Assembly (NCBI GenBank): GCA_947448735.1
Contig: CANFOS010000008.1
Location: 79,035 to 143,034 of the forward strand
Reading direction: 5' to 3'
Origin: Comamonadaceae bacterium
GTDB taxonomy: Bacteria > Pseudomonadota > Gammaproteobacteria > Burkholderiales > Burkholderiaceae_C
DNA: 64,000 nt
Positions 1-7,658 of the stretch are shown here, piece by piece. Positions within the stretch are counted from its first letter, which is position 1, and every line of letters begins with the position of its first letter. A program made the translations under genes and the position numbers. The notes below the pieces were generated by a model. The model had not been told where the DNA came from and made no database searches. It was given only the letters and a program-made list of their open reading frames with translations.

Positions 1-263
1 TGTACCGCCACCCGGATGTTCTGGCCGCCGCGGTGGTGGCCAAGCCCGACGAGCGCTGGGGTGAAACGCCTTGCGCATTTGTGGAGTTGAAGGCGGGGAC
101 AACAACGCGTGCAGAAGACATCGTGGCCCATTGCAAAAAGCACTTGGCCGCTTTCAAAGTCCCGCGCGCAGTGGTGTTTGGGGAGTTGCCCAAAACGTCG
201 ACCGGCAAGATTCAGAAGTTTGAGCTGCGCAAGCTGGCGGGGTCGGCAGCGGCCATTGGCTGA
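1..263 (+). CDS. Acyl-CoA synthetase (AMP-binding family), C-terminal fragment cut by the window edge
   Basis: Only the last ~87 codons are visible; the reading frame is open at base 1 and the true start lies outside the window. The fragment is the C-terminal lid domain of ANL-superfamily acyl-CoA ligases: an AAVVAKPDERWGE segment, then a lid ending PKTSTGKIQKFELR, whose TGKIQK lysine is the conserved adenylation-step residue (A10 motif). Enzymes of this family activate a carboxylic acid with ATP and CoA. The substrate cannot be told from this domain. It converges on the minus-strand Bug gene about 100 bases downstream, and no clear terminator is seen between them. Confidence 0.85.
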   Translation, partial: YRHPDVLAAAVVAKPDERWGETPCAFVELKAGTTTRAEDIVAHCKKHLAAFKVPRAVVFGELPKTSTGKIQKFELRKLAGSAAAIG

Positions 264-365
264 GCAGGGTGCGCGGTTGCGGGCGGCGTGTTGCGCTGAC
301 CTGCCCCTATCCAGCCGTACCAATGCATTTTATGTACAGGCCCCGCCCCATTCAATTCGCGCGCC

Positions 366-1334
366 TCAATCCACCCGGACCTGTGCAAGCTTGATGACTC
401 GCGCCCACTTGTCGATGTCAGCTTTGATGACTGCACCGAATGCTGCTGGCGTGCTGCCCTGTGAAATGGTTCCCTGATCGGCATAAAACTTTCGAATCTC
501 GGGAATCGCAAGTATTTTGACAATTTCAGCGCTGAAACGATCTACAGCCACTTGAGGCGTGCCTGCCGGCGCCATCATTCCGACCCAGGCATCTTCGACA
601 AAGCCCGGCACGGCTTCGACGACGGGTGGAACATTGGGCATGTTGGGATTTCGCCCAGCCGAGGTCACTCCCAGGGCGCGAATACGGCCGTTTTCTGCAA
701 ACGGTTTCATGGTTGCCATGCCGTCAATCATCAGATCAACCTGGCCACTGATCAAATCAGTTCTGGCGACCGAACTTGATTTGTAAGGGACATGAACAAG
801 GTTGGTTCCCGTCAAATATTTAAACTGCTCGGTGATCAAGTGATAGATGGTTCCTGACCCTGAGGACGCGTAATTGAGTTTTCCAGGATTGGCCTTTGCA
901 TACGCAATCAGGTCCTGTGTTGTCTTAAAAGGCAGAGCTGGGTTGACCACCAGAATCAGAGGAAAAACAGCCATCGCGGTCACCGGTACGAAATCCTTCA
1001 GCGTGCTGTAGCCCAAGTTGGGCTGGAGTGTCTCGATGATCGAATGCGTGTTGGAGATCATCACGAAGGTGTGCCCGTCAGTTGGCGTGCGTATGGCGGC
1101 ACGCATGCCGAGCGCACCGCCAGCGCCGGGCAGGTTTTCCAAGATGACTTGCTGACCAAGGGCCTCGGATAATTTTTGAGCAATCGGTCGCATCACCGTG
1201 TCACCACCACCGCCTGCAGCAAAGGGCAAAATAATTTTCACGGGTTTCGTCGGCCAGTTCTGAGCTTGCGCTGCAAAAGCGCCGCAACCGAGGAAGGCCA
1301 AAACAACATGGATAGCGAGACGCTTCAAATTCAT
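366..1334 (-). CDS. Bug-family (TctC-like) tripartite tricarboxylate transporter substrate-binding protein
   Basis: 322-residue periplasmic solute receptor with an N-terminal signal peptide (hydrophobic core about residues 5-22, cleavage near AQAQ). The mature N-terminus has the family pattern WPTKPVKIILPFAAGGGGD, followed by the ENLPGAGG and TPTDGHTF motifs typical of Bug receptors, and the length is normal. Bug proteins bind small carboxylates for TctAB-type secondary transporters. No TctA or TctB gene is nearby, which is common for the large Bug families of betaproteobacteria, so the ligand is unknown. The next upstream gene on this strand, an alpha/beta hydrolase 36 bases away, may be co-transcribed. 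Confidence 0.9.
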   Translation of the reverse strand: MNLKRLAIHVVLAFLGCGAFAAQAQNWPTKPVKIILPFAAGGGGDTVMRPIAQKLSEALGQQVILENLPGAGGALGMRAAIRTPTDGHTFVMISNTHSIIETLQPNLGYSTLKDFVPVTAMAVFPLILVVNPALPFKTTQDLIAYAKANPGKLNYASSGSGTIYHLITEQFKYLTGTNLVHVPYKSSSVARTDLISGQVDLMIDGMATMKPFAENGRIRALGVTSAGRNPNMPNVPPVVEAVPGFVEDAWVGMMAPAGTPQVAVDRFSAEIVKILAIPEIRKFYADQGTISQGSTPAAFGAVIKADIDKWARVIKLAQVRVD

Positions 1335-1370
1335 GACGGACCTTATTGGGTAACTCAGTTAGAAAAATGA

Positions 1371-2165
1371 TCAGTTTGCTGCAAAGAACTGTAGCATCGC
1401 GTCGAACGCTTCAGGCCTTTCGGCCATGAATCCGTGCAGGGTGTCTTCATAAACCAGCATTTGAGAATGGGGTATGCGACTGCCGATGTCCTGACTCTGC
1501 TCAAGGGTGGTGATGATGTCGTTTTGACCGATGAGTATTTGCGTCGGGCACTGAATGTCGCACAGACGGTCGCGGGAATCGTGGGTCAGCAAACTGTGGC
1601 CCGTATGAAGATAGCCATGCAGTGGTCGGTTGACCTGAAGCATGGCGTTAACAGATTGTTCGATTTTTTCCTGATTCAACTCGCAGTAGCGTTCGGAGTA
1701 GAAGTAGGTCAATAGGCCCAGGAGGAAGCTGCGGTCAATGCCTGTCGCCTTGGCTGACGCCATCCACCATTGAACCATGTGGCGGCCGCGGGGGCCAAGA
1801 TGTGCAAAGGTTGATGTCATCGCCAAGCTTCGAACGCTGTCAGGCCCCAGGATAGCCATCCACTGAGCAATGGCACCGCCCAAAGATTTACCCATCACAT
1901 GAGCACGCTGAATGCCCAACGCCTGCATCAGCCCCAGCGCATCTTTGGCCAGCATCTGGGTTGTGTAAGGCGTGTCGGGTGCATCAGTGCCGCCTATGCC
2001 GCGGTTGTCAAAAGCCAAGACCTTGAATTTTTGGGCGGCACGATCAAGCTGCTGACCCCAGGAAGACCAGTTTCCGCTGGCGTATCCACCCACCATGACC
2101 AGCCAGTCGCCTTCACCTTGCACGGTGTAATTCATCATCAGATCACCGACCTTGATACGGGGCAT
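1371..2165 (-). CDS. Alpha/beta hydrolase (enol-lactonase/esterase-like)
   Basis: 264-residue cytoplasmic alpha/beta hydrolase. Visible features are the oxyanion-loop region MVGGYASGNWSSW, the strand AFDNRGIGGTDAP, the nucleophile elbow MGKSLGGA (GxSxG, serine near residue 97), and a late histidine in DTLHGFMAERPE; the acid is probably in the QILIGQNDIIT stretch. The fold resembles 3-oxoadipate enol-lactonases and simple carboxylesterases, but substrate cannot be assigned. A decayed copy of this gene's first ~35 codons and leader lies at 3713-3902. It probably shares a transcript with the downstream Bug receptor, hinting that transporter ligand and hydrolase product may be related (inference). 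Confidence 0.85.
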   Translation of the reverse strand: MPRIKVGDLMMNYTVQGEGDWLVMVGGYASGNWSSWGQQLDRAAQKFKVLAFDNRGIGGTDAPDTPYTTQMLAKDALGLMQALGIQRAHVMGKSLGGAIAQWMAILGPDSVRSLAMTSTFAHLGPRGRHMVQWWMASAKATGIDRSFLLGLLTYFYSERYCELNQEKIEQSVNAMLQVNRPLHGYLHTGHSLLTHDSRDRLCDIQCPTQILIGQNDIITTLEQSQDIGSRIPHSQMLVYEDTLHGFMAERPEAFDAMLQFFAAN

Positions 2166-2407
2166 AAAAGTACTTTCTGCAATCTAAAAAACACTCAAAT
2201 CGATAGATCTGATGACAAATTTAGCATAATTAAAGGAGATAAACGATATAGCCAGCTCGCCCCATCGCCAACCGGCAGCCACTTGGCGGGACTTAAACTG
2301 ACGGGGATCGAGAAGGGGTATGAAGACCTTTGCCAGATTGAGGTGATGCCAACCGAATAACGGTTTGGCGGCAACCTGAAGACACCATCATCTGCAAGTA
2401 CTCTTTT

Positions 2408-3388
2408 TCAGTGCTTGTGCGCGCTGTGGTCGTGTGAATCAGAACCCTTAGCTGTAGGCGCAAGTTGGTGAGTCCCCGTACTTTCTTGAACAACAAGCTG
2501 TCCTTTCATGCCTGATTCAAAATGACCTGGCACCAAACAAGCCATCTGTAAGTTTTGGCTTTTGTCAAAACGAATGACCCATTCTTTGGTTTTGCCAGGC
2601 TGAACACTCAATGCAAGAACGTTGCTGCTGGAGCGATGGTCATGCGAATCAGTGTGCCCGGCCTTTTGAGTAGCCGCTTGCTTCATTTCGGCCGAATGTA
2701 TTTTGAGAGACTCTTGCGATCCTAAAACCATTTCGTGAGATAGTTTGCCGCTGTTATGAACCACGAATTTAATGGTTTCACCGGCATTGACTGTCAATTG
2801 ATCCGGTGAAAAACGCATCGTGTCGTTCATGTCAATATCAATGCTGCGAGAAACTGTCAGTGCAATCGGTGGCGTATCTGCTTCATGAGCCTCGTGTGCA
2901 TCGACTTGAGCTACACCATGTGCATGCCCGACCGCGGCCCACTGAGGATTCTTCTCAAAGGCTTGATAGGCTGTCCAACTGCTGGCCGTGACCACGATAC
3001 CCATCCCCAGTGCGTAGACCACCAAGGCGCGATGAACACGGATTTGCAAACTAAAGACGAGAGCAACTATAGACATCACAAAGCCCAAAGGAACTACCCA
3101 AGAGCTTCTTGCGGGCGAGTCTGGAAAGTGCTGTAGACCGCCGGTAAAAAAGCCCAAGCCAATGGACAACAAAGTACCGACCCAGAGAGATTCAAACAAA
3201 CCAGTTTTGCTATCTTGGTGACGATGCTCCATCCAAGCACCCACCACAAAAAGGACGATGCCTGCTGCCGCGGTCCACAGCGAACGCTCACCGCTGAAGA
3301 AGCCGTGATTGACCGCGCCAGAAATAAAACTTATTCCTGAGTACTTAAGCAGCATTGCGCTGTGTTGAACTTCAAACGATGCTTTCAT
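2408..3388 (-). CDS. Membrane protein with C-terminal cupredoxin domain, probable copper-binding protein
   Basis: 326 residues in two parts. Residues about 10-160 hold several hydrophobic segments that look like transmembrane helices. A His-rich linker follows (HAHGVAQVDAHEAHE), then a cupredoxin-like domain from about 185 to 305. Its candidate copper ligands are His in SHEMVLG and Cys, His and Met in CLVPGHFESGM, matching type-1 copper site order. The tail is again His-rich (SDSHDHSAHKH). Stand-alone periplasmic cupredoxins with the same HEMVLG...CLxPGHxExGM pattern are common; here the domain is fused to a membrane region. The start has a good AGGAAG ribosome site. A role in copper or redox handling is inference. 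Confidence 0.75.
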   Translation of the reverse strand: MKASFEVQHSAMLLKYSGISFISGAVNHGFFSGERSLWTAAAGIVLFVVGAWMEHRHQDSKTGLFESLWVGTLLSIGLGFFTGGLQHFPDSPARSSWVVPLGFVMSIVALVFSLQIRVHRALVVYALGMGIVVTASSWTAYQAFEKNPQWAAVGHAHGVAQVDAHEAHEADTPPIALTVSRSIDIDMNDTMRFSPDQLTVNAGETIKFVVHNSGKLSHEMVLGSQESLKIHSAEMKQAATQKAGHTDSHDHRSSSNVLALSVQPGKTKEWVIRFDKSQNLQMACLVPGHFESGMKGQLVVQESTGTHQLAPTAKGSDSHDHSAHKH

Positions 3389-3405
3389 ATCTTCCTGAGG
3401 TTGGT

Positions 3406-3427
3406 AAATGTGTTCATTTGCACATTT
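3406..3427. promoter_or_regulatory. Inverted repeat upstream of the cupredoxin gene, operator candidate
   Basis: AAATGTG and CACATTT form a perfect 7-bp inverted repeat with an 8-base spacer, about 20 bases upstream of the start of the minus-strand cupredoxin gene. Size and position suit a dimeric regulator, but no regulator gene is adjacent and no family can be named. Confidence 0.3.
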
Positions 3428-3580
3428 TGAATGGTCTGATGTACCCTGTCAGAAGGAATGACATTTAAAAGGGCAGCACCAGCCCTGCATCCAACTGTCA
3501 TTTAAAACGACACCGACCGACCAGGTCAAGCCGATGGCGCGGTAGCTACTTTGAGGAACACGCCGTAGACCCAAAGTGCA

Positions 3581-3719
3581 TCAAACCCAACCCTGACGCC
3601 AGACGCCGTCATCTTGCAGTACACGCCAAGCGATCACTTGAGTGGCTTTAGAAAACACGGCTTCAATTTCCACGTTTTCGATCGGGTCGGTCGGCAGCGG
3701 GGCGAATCACGCGGCTGAC
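3581..3719 (-). pseudogene. Duplicated 3-prime fragment of the Trp-rich protein gene
   Basis: Bases 3587-3689 are identical to 6297-6399, the C-terminal coding part of the Trp-rich gene at 6291-6512. Similarity continues less perfectly (gaatcacgcggctgacc) to about 3719. The fragment has no start of its own. It is fused at 3713-3726 to a fragment of the alpha/beta hydrolase gene, within the word gctgacc..agga that both parent genes share. The stretch 3428-3580 upstream holds no gene I can recognise. Confidence 0.85.
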
Positions 3720-3902
3720 CCCAGGACCGGTTTCCGCTGGCGTATCCAGCTACCATCACCAGTCAGTCGCCTTCACATTACACGGTGTAATTCATCGTCA
3801 GATCACCGACCTTGATACGGGGCATAAGCGTACTTTCTGCAATCTAAAAAACACTCAAATCGATAGATCTGATGACCAATTTAGCTCAGTTAAATGAGAT
3901 AA
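3713..3902 (-). pseudogene. Duplicated 5-prime fragment of the alpha/beta hydrolase gene with leader
   Basis: This segment matches 2048-2242: about 60 bases of leader, the ATG and the first ~35 codons of the hydrolase. In the copy the reading frame begins MPRIKVGDLTMNYTV and is then broken by a TAA and a TGA, so it cannot be expressed as a hydrolase. Scattered substitutions show it is old. From 3903 to about 4061 the sequence matches neither parent; a 19-codon open frame beginning at 3906 on the plus strand (MVFADLADFQ...) has no recognisable relative, so I do not call a gene. Confidence 0.85.
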
Positions 3903-4125
3903 GGCCATGGTTTTTGCTGACCTTGCCGACTTCCAGCGTTTGATGGCGATTATTTTTGGTTGCTGACTGCACATGGTTAGGTACGACTAACTCGTTGACG
4001 GAAATCTTTGCAGAAGAACGGTGCCGGCCAGCTAGAAAACGCAACCCCTAAAGAGGTTTACTCAGGCTTGCCCCTGACTTGACGAGGTGAAATCAAAGAA
4101 AAGTAAACGCGCTAGATCGAGGATT

Positions 4126-6030
4126 TCAGGGGGCTCGAGTGAAGTAAAAATCACCAACGACCTGATCGTAGATTGCTGGTACTTGGTCGTGCCCAACTGA
4201 CTTGGCCAAATTGACGACCTCGTTTCTGACATTTCTGACAACCCGATCCACACTGACGCCAGGCTTTCGAATTTCTCGGAGAAAAACCCGAGTGAACAAT
4301 CCATTGCGATCTGTGTCTTTCGGCCCAAGCTGATCCAGTGCTTGCTGGCCTACGCCCGCTGAAAAAATGATCATTTGACCCGTCGCTGCAGTCGTCGGTG
4401 CTAGGCCACGCCCGCCAATGGATCTTCCCGCACCCTTAAAAGGATTGTCGCGACATGCATCGATCACTGCCAGTGTAAATTTGGCTCTGCGCTCCACCAT
4501 CTCGTCCAACAAGCGCTGCAATTGAATGGCATCGTCTTTAACTTGAGCTTCGCTTTCACCGCCTATGTCAATTGGCAATAAATAATTGGCTGCACCCAAT
4601 TGAACCCCATGTCCTGCATAGAAAAAAAGTACCTCATCGCCACCGTTTATTGTTGCCGAAAAACTTCGAATAGATGCCTTCATTTCCTTCTCGGTTGCAT
4701 CAAGTCTGATCGTGACTTGATACCCATAAGACCTCAATGCTGAGGCCATAGCTGTTGCGTCTTCTTTGGCATTTTTTAGCCTTGAAACGCTTTGATAATT
4801 ATCATTTCCAAAAATTAAGGCTTTCCTGACACCTTTATCGCTTGACTGTTGCGATTTAACTAAATTATTTGAATTTGAATTCGACGATATATAAGATTGA
4901 CTAACTTCAGCTTTGGCTACTGCAGATTCAGCTTTTATGGGTGGTATGGAGCCTGTTGATTCGTAAATTGTTCGCGGTATCAACGCCAGGTTTTCGCGCG
5001 CAATTTTTTTAACTGCAGGGCTAAACTGTGGCAAATCAAGTAGTTTTTTATAAAGTCTTGCGGCTGATACCTCATCTTTATTGGTACCCAAGCCATTTTG
5101 AAAGAGCCATGCCAGATTGGAAATCGAACTGGGCTCATCTCCAAGGTCTCCAAGTTCAAACCAATATTTCGCTTCTTCATAATCTTTTTTTGACGCGCAG
5201 TAGCTATGGTAGTAGCCTGCGTACGCAAAAAAATCAACTGGCGATTTGCATTCCATCGGCTTTCCATTGCCTGCTGATGCTCGGCAGCGCATTTTTAGAT
5301 AGTTCGGGTCGCTTTGCAATGATTGTTTAGCAAAACCAGCCCACATGTTTGCCTGTTTAAGAAGGTCTTCACTTTTTGAACAGCCGCTCGCTTCCTCCAT
5401 CATCGGTGGCATAAGAGCCCCTTTCGAGTTGGAATTGGCAGTGACTCCTGAAGTCACTTGTAGGGCGGGTTTTTCCTCATTGGCCGCTGTTCCGCGATCA
5501 AGCAATGCGATATTCGCCTTATTTATTCTGATACTCGTGGGGGTCGCGTCTTTGGCATCGAGTGCAGTTTTATAAAGACTTTTGGCTTTTTCCAAGTCGA
5601 GTTCAACCCCCAAGCCGTTTTGATACATCCATGCCAAATTGTGTATCGCTGATATGTCTCCAGCCTTCACCGCCCAATCGAGCCAGTACTTTGCTTCGAT
5701 AAAATTCTGGCCGACTTCAATCTTTTTTCCATACAAGCTGCTACTGCATCCAGTTAAATAGAACCAACCGAGAGTCGCAATATTGGCTCTTGCAGCATTT
5801 AAAATAGTTTGCTGTCCAATTTGATAAGAAGCAACTGCGTTTTCAGCTATCGCACCAACCATCTCAAATCGATCGCAGGTCGTAAATTGTCCGTTCGGCT
5901 CTATTGAAACTCCGGTCAGAGGGGTTGCTTGCAGCTGAGGTGACCCGGTTAAAAAGCATCCTGAAATCAAGAGGAAAGCAAGGGCCTTGAACCTGTAACG
6001 ATATGCAAAAAATTTAAATATTTTTTCCAC
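4126..6030 (-). CDS. Caspase-like (peptidase C14) lipoprotein with Sel1-like repeats
   Basis: 634 residues. The N-terminus has a hydrophobic segment with a lipobox LISGC (Cys at 25), predicting a membrane-anchored, exported protein. Two Sel1/TPR-like blocks share the form EAKYW...NLAW(M/L)(Y/F)QNGLG, near residues 112-155 and 285-330. A low-complexity Ser/Asn linker (about 375-400) leads to a C-terminal caspase p20 domain from ~402. Its catalytic dyad is present: His474 in YAGHGVQ and Cys526 in IDACRDNPF. Related bacterial orthocaspases usually cleave after basic residues; the target here is unknown. The gene is AT-richer than its neighbours and lies between decayed duplicated fragments, suggesting acquisition or rearrangement. 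No gasdermin, CARF or toxin partner is adjacent. Confidence 0.85.
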   Translation of the reverse strand: MEKIFKFFAYRYRFKALAFLLISGCFLTGSPQLQATPLTGVSIEPNGQFTTCDRFEMVGAIAENAVASYQIGQQTILNAARANIATLGWFYLTGCSSSLYGKKIEVGQNFIEAKYWLDWAVKAGDISAIHNLAWMYQNGLGVELDLEKAKSLYKTALDAKDATPTSIRINKANIALLDRGTAANEEKPALQVTSGVTANSNSKGALMPPMMEEASGCSKSEDLLKQANMWAGFAKQSLQSDPNYLKMRCRASAGNGKPMECKSPVDFFAYAGYYHSYCASKKDYEEAKYWFELGDLGDEPSSISNLAWLFQNGLGTNKDEVSAARLYKKLLDLPQFSPAVKKIARENLALIPRTIYESTGSIPPIKAESAVAKAEVSQSYISSNSNSNNLVKSQQSSDKGVRKALIFGNDNYQSVSRLKNAKEDATAMASALRSYGYQVTIRLDATEKEMKASIRSFSATINGGDEVLFFYAGHGVQLGAANYLLPIDIGGESEAQVKDDAIQLQRLLDEMVERRAKFTLAVIDACRDNPFKGAGRSIGGRGLAPTTAATGQMIIFSAGVGQQALDQLGPKDTDRNGLFTRVFLREIRKPGVSVDRVVRNVRNEVVNLAKSVGHDQVPAIYDQVVGDFYFTRAP

Positions 6031-6271
6031 GCTTTAACCTTTTAATGGATCGCCTCAACAAAAATCATCAGCGAATGCTACAGCGAACAAGCAAAGAAGC
6101 AAAATGATGCAGACAAAGAATGGGGACGTTACTTGGCACATTACTTTCCCGCTGGTCTTTTTTCGGTGGATGTGTTGCGTGGGTGAGTCGATGAAATCGC
6201 GTTCGTCGATTGCACCGAACTGACATCAATCTTGAGCAGCCACGATCTGAAGGAAGATGGTTCGGCGAGAA

Positions 6272-6284
6272 GGCCGTTCCGGCC
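6272..6284 (-). terminator. Weak hairpin after the Trp-rich protein gene
   Basis: GGCCG and CGGCC form a 5-bp stem with a 3-base loop just downstream of the minus-strand Trp-rich stop codon, followed on that strand by a short T-rich stretch. It may reduce read-through toward the caspase gene. The rest of 6031-6290 shows no gene or recognisable repeat. Confidence 0.25.
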
Positions 6285-6290
6285 GACCTG

Positions 6291-6512
6291 TCAAAGCCAA
6301 CCCTGACGCCAGACGCCGTCATCTTGCAGTACACGCCAAGCGATCACTTGAGTGGCTTTAGAAAACACGGCTTCAATTTCCACGTTTTCGATCGGGTCGT
6401 TGGGCAGGTCGGGTTGAATCACGCGGCTGACCAGGAAGTGCTTTTGTTTCGCTTGGGGCGTGACCGCCGTCCATTTGGTGAGCAGCAGCTTTTTGGGATT
6501 CAGGGGGTTCAT
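6291..6512 (-). CDS. Small Trp-rich conserved protein (TIGR02450-like)
   Basis: 73 residues, MNPLNPKKLLLTKWTAVTPQ..., with the LLxSKWTAV-type opening and spaced tryptophans (KWTA, AWRVL, WRQGW) of the small TIGR02450 family of unknown function. It starts 9 bases after the mltB stop and is probably the last gene of that transcript. Its 3-prime half is duplicated at 3581-3719. Family members often sit beside core-metabolism genes, which does not reveal a role. Confidence 0.8.
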   Translation of the reverse strand: MNPLNPKKLLLTKWTAVTPQAKQKHFLVSRVIQPDLPNDPIENVEIEAVFSKATQVIAWRVLQDDGVWRQGWL

Positions 6513-6521
6513 GGCCTTGGG

Positions 6522-7649
6522 TTACTTGCTGTTTTTCAGTTCCTGCGCCACAGCCTGCCCCAGTTCAATGACCGCCATGGCGTAGTAACTGCTCCAGTTG
6601 TAACGGGTGATGGCGTAAAAGTTTTCTGTGCCTGCCACGTACTGCGGCGTGTCCGGCCCGTTGAGCAGTTCGATCAGGGCCAGTGGGCCTGAATGCGCCA
6701 GCCCGGCGCCGTCCAGCACAGCGCCTTTGGCAGTGAAGCTGGCGGTGCTGAAGGTGGGCAGAATGTCTGGCGCCATCAGGGCGTCCATGTCCAGGCTGGT
6801 TTTGTCGAAAGTAACGGGGTAGTGGGTGGGCATGCCGGGCTGCCAGTTGAAGGTCTTGAAGTAGCTGGCAACCGAGCCAATCACATCGGCGGGGCTGTTC
6901 CACAGGTCAATCTTGCCGTCGCCGTCAAAGTCAACCGCGTACTTGGCCACGCTAGAGGGCATGAACTGCGGCATGCCCATGGCGCCTGCAAAGCTGCCGC
7001 GCGGCTCAAGTGGGTCTGCGCTGCGGCGGCTCTGCAGGCTCAAAAATTGTTCGACTTCGCCTTTGAAAAATTCGCTGCGTTCTTTTGCGCGCGGGTGACT
7101 GGCTGGAAAGTCAAAGGCCAATGTTGTCAGGGCATCCAGCACCCGAAAGCTCCCGGTGTCGCGACCATAAATGGTTTCAACGCCGATGATGCCGATGATG
7201 ATGTCGATCGGCACACCGTATTCTTTTTCGGCGCGCTCCAGCGTTGCCTGGTTGGCCTGCCAAAACTTTACTCCTGCAGCGATGCGGACCGGGTCAATAA
7301 AGCGGCTGCGGTAAATGCGCCAGTTTTTGACAAAGGGTTTGGCCGCCGGTTGCATCAGTTTGACGACCGTGGCGCTGTAGCGCGCTTGACCGATGGCGCT
7401 CTTTACCCAAGCAGGATCCAGGTCGCGCCGTGCGGCCAGGTCGCCAGCAAACGCCATGACCTCCGGTCGGGTGGCGTACAGCGGGCCAGCACTGTTGCGC
7501 TGCATGGCTGTCTGCCGGGAGCTTGAACCGGGCCGCTTTGAGAGGTGTTTTTTGGCGTCATTTTGGCCCTTGGCCCAGGTATTACCTAGGCAAGCAGCTC
7601 CTAAAAAAAGAGCAATTAAAACGCTAAGAGCGTGCCTTGAAAATATCAT
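6522..7649 (-). CDS. mltB: Lytic murein transglycosylase B
   Basis: 375 residues. It cleaves the MurNAc-GlcNAc bond of peptidoglycan with 1,6-anhydro product formation in the periplasm. The GH103/MltB domain begins around residue 55: YGVPIDIIIGIIGVETIYGRD carries the catalytic glutamate (Glu158), followed by GAMGMPQFMPSS and the DFDGDGKIDLW segment. The N-terminus has a signal sequence with a cysteine at 20 (LFLGAAC), an imperfect lipobox, so either lipoprotein or cleaved export is possible. The DNA encoding about residues 12-29 is a member of a dispersed ~55-bp repeat family, so this repeat appears to supply the hydrophobic core of the signal peptide. Confidence 0.93.
   Translation of the reverse strand: MIFSRHALSVLIALFLGAACLGNTWAKGQNDAKKHLSKRPGSSSRQTAMQRNSAGPLYATRPEVMAFAGDLAARRDLDPAWVKSAIGQARYSATVVKLMQPAAKPFVKNWRIYRSRFIDPVRIAAGVKFWQANQATLERAEKEYGVPIDIIIGIIGVETIYGRDTGSFRVLDALTTLAFDFPASHPRAKERSEFFKGEVEQFLSLQSRRSADPLEPRGSFAGAMGMPQFMPSSVAKYAVDFDGDGKIDLWNSPADVIGSVASYFKTFNWQPGMPTHYPVTFDKTSLDMDALMAPDILPTFSTASFTAKGAVLDGAGLAHSGPLALIELLNGPDTPQYVAGTENFYAITRYNWSSYYAMAVIELGQAVAQELKNSK
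7563..7615. repeat. Dispersed ~55-bp repeat (family 1), copy inside the mltB signal-peptide region
   Basis: Aligned without gaps to the purL copy at 36977-37031, 29 of 40 positions match, including a shared tacctaNg and agcagctcc core. It lies within the mltB coding frame. Confidence 0.6.
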
Positions 7650-7658
7650 TCGGTCATT

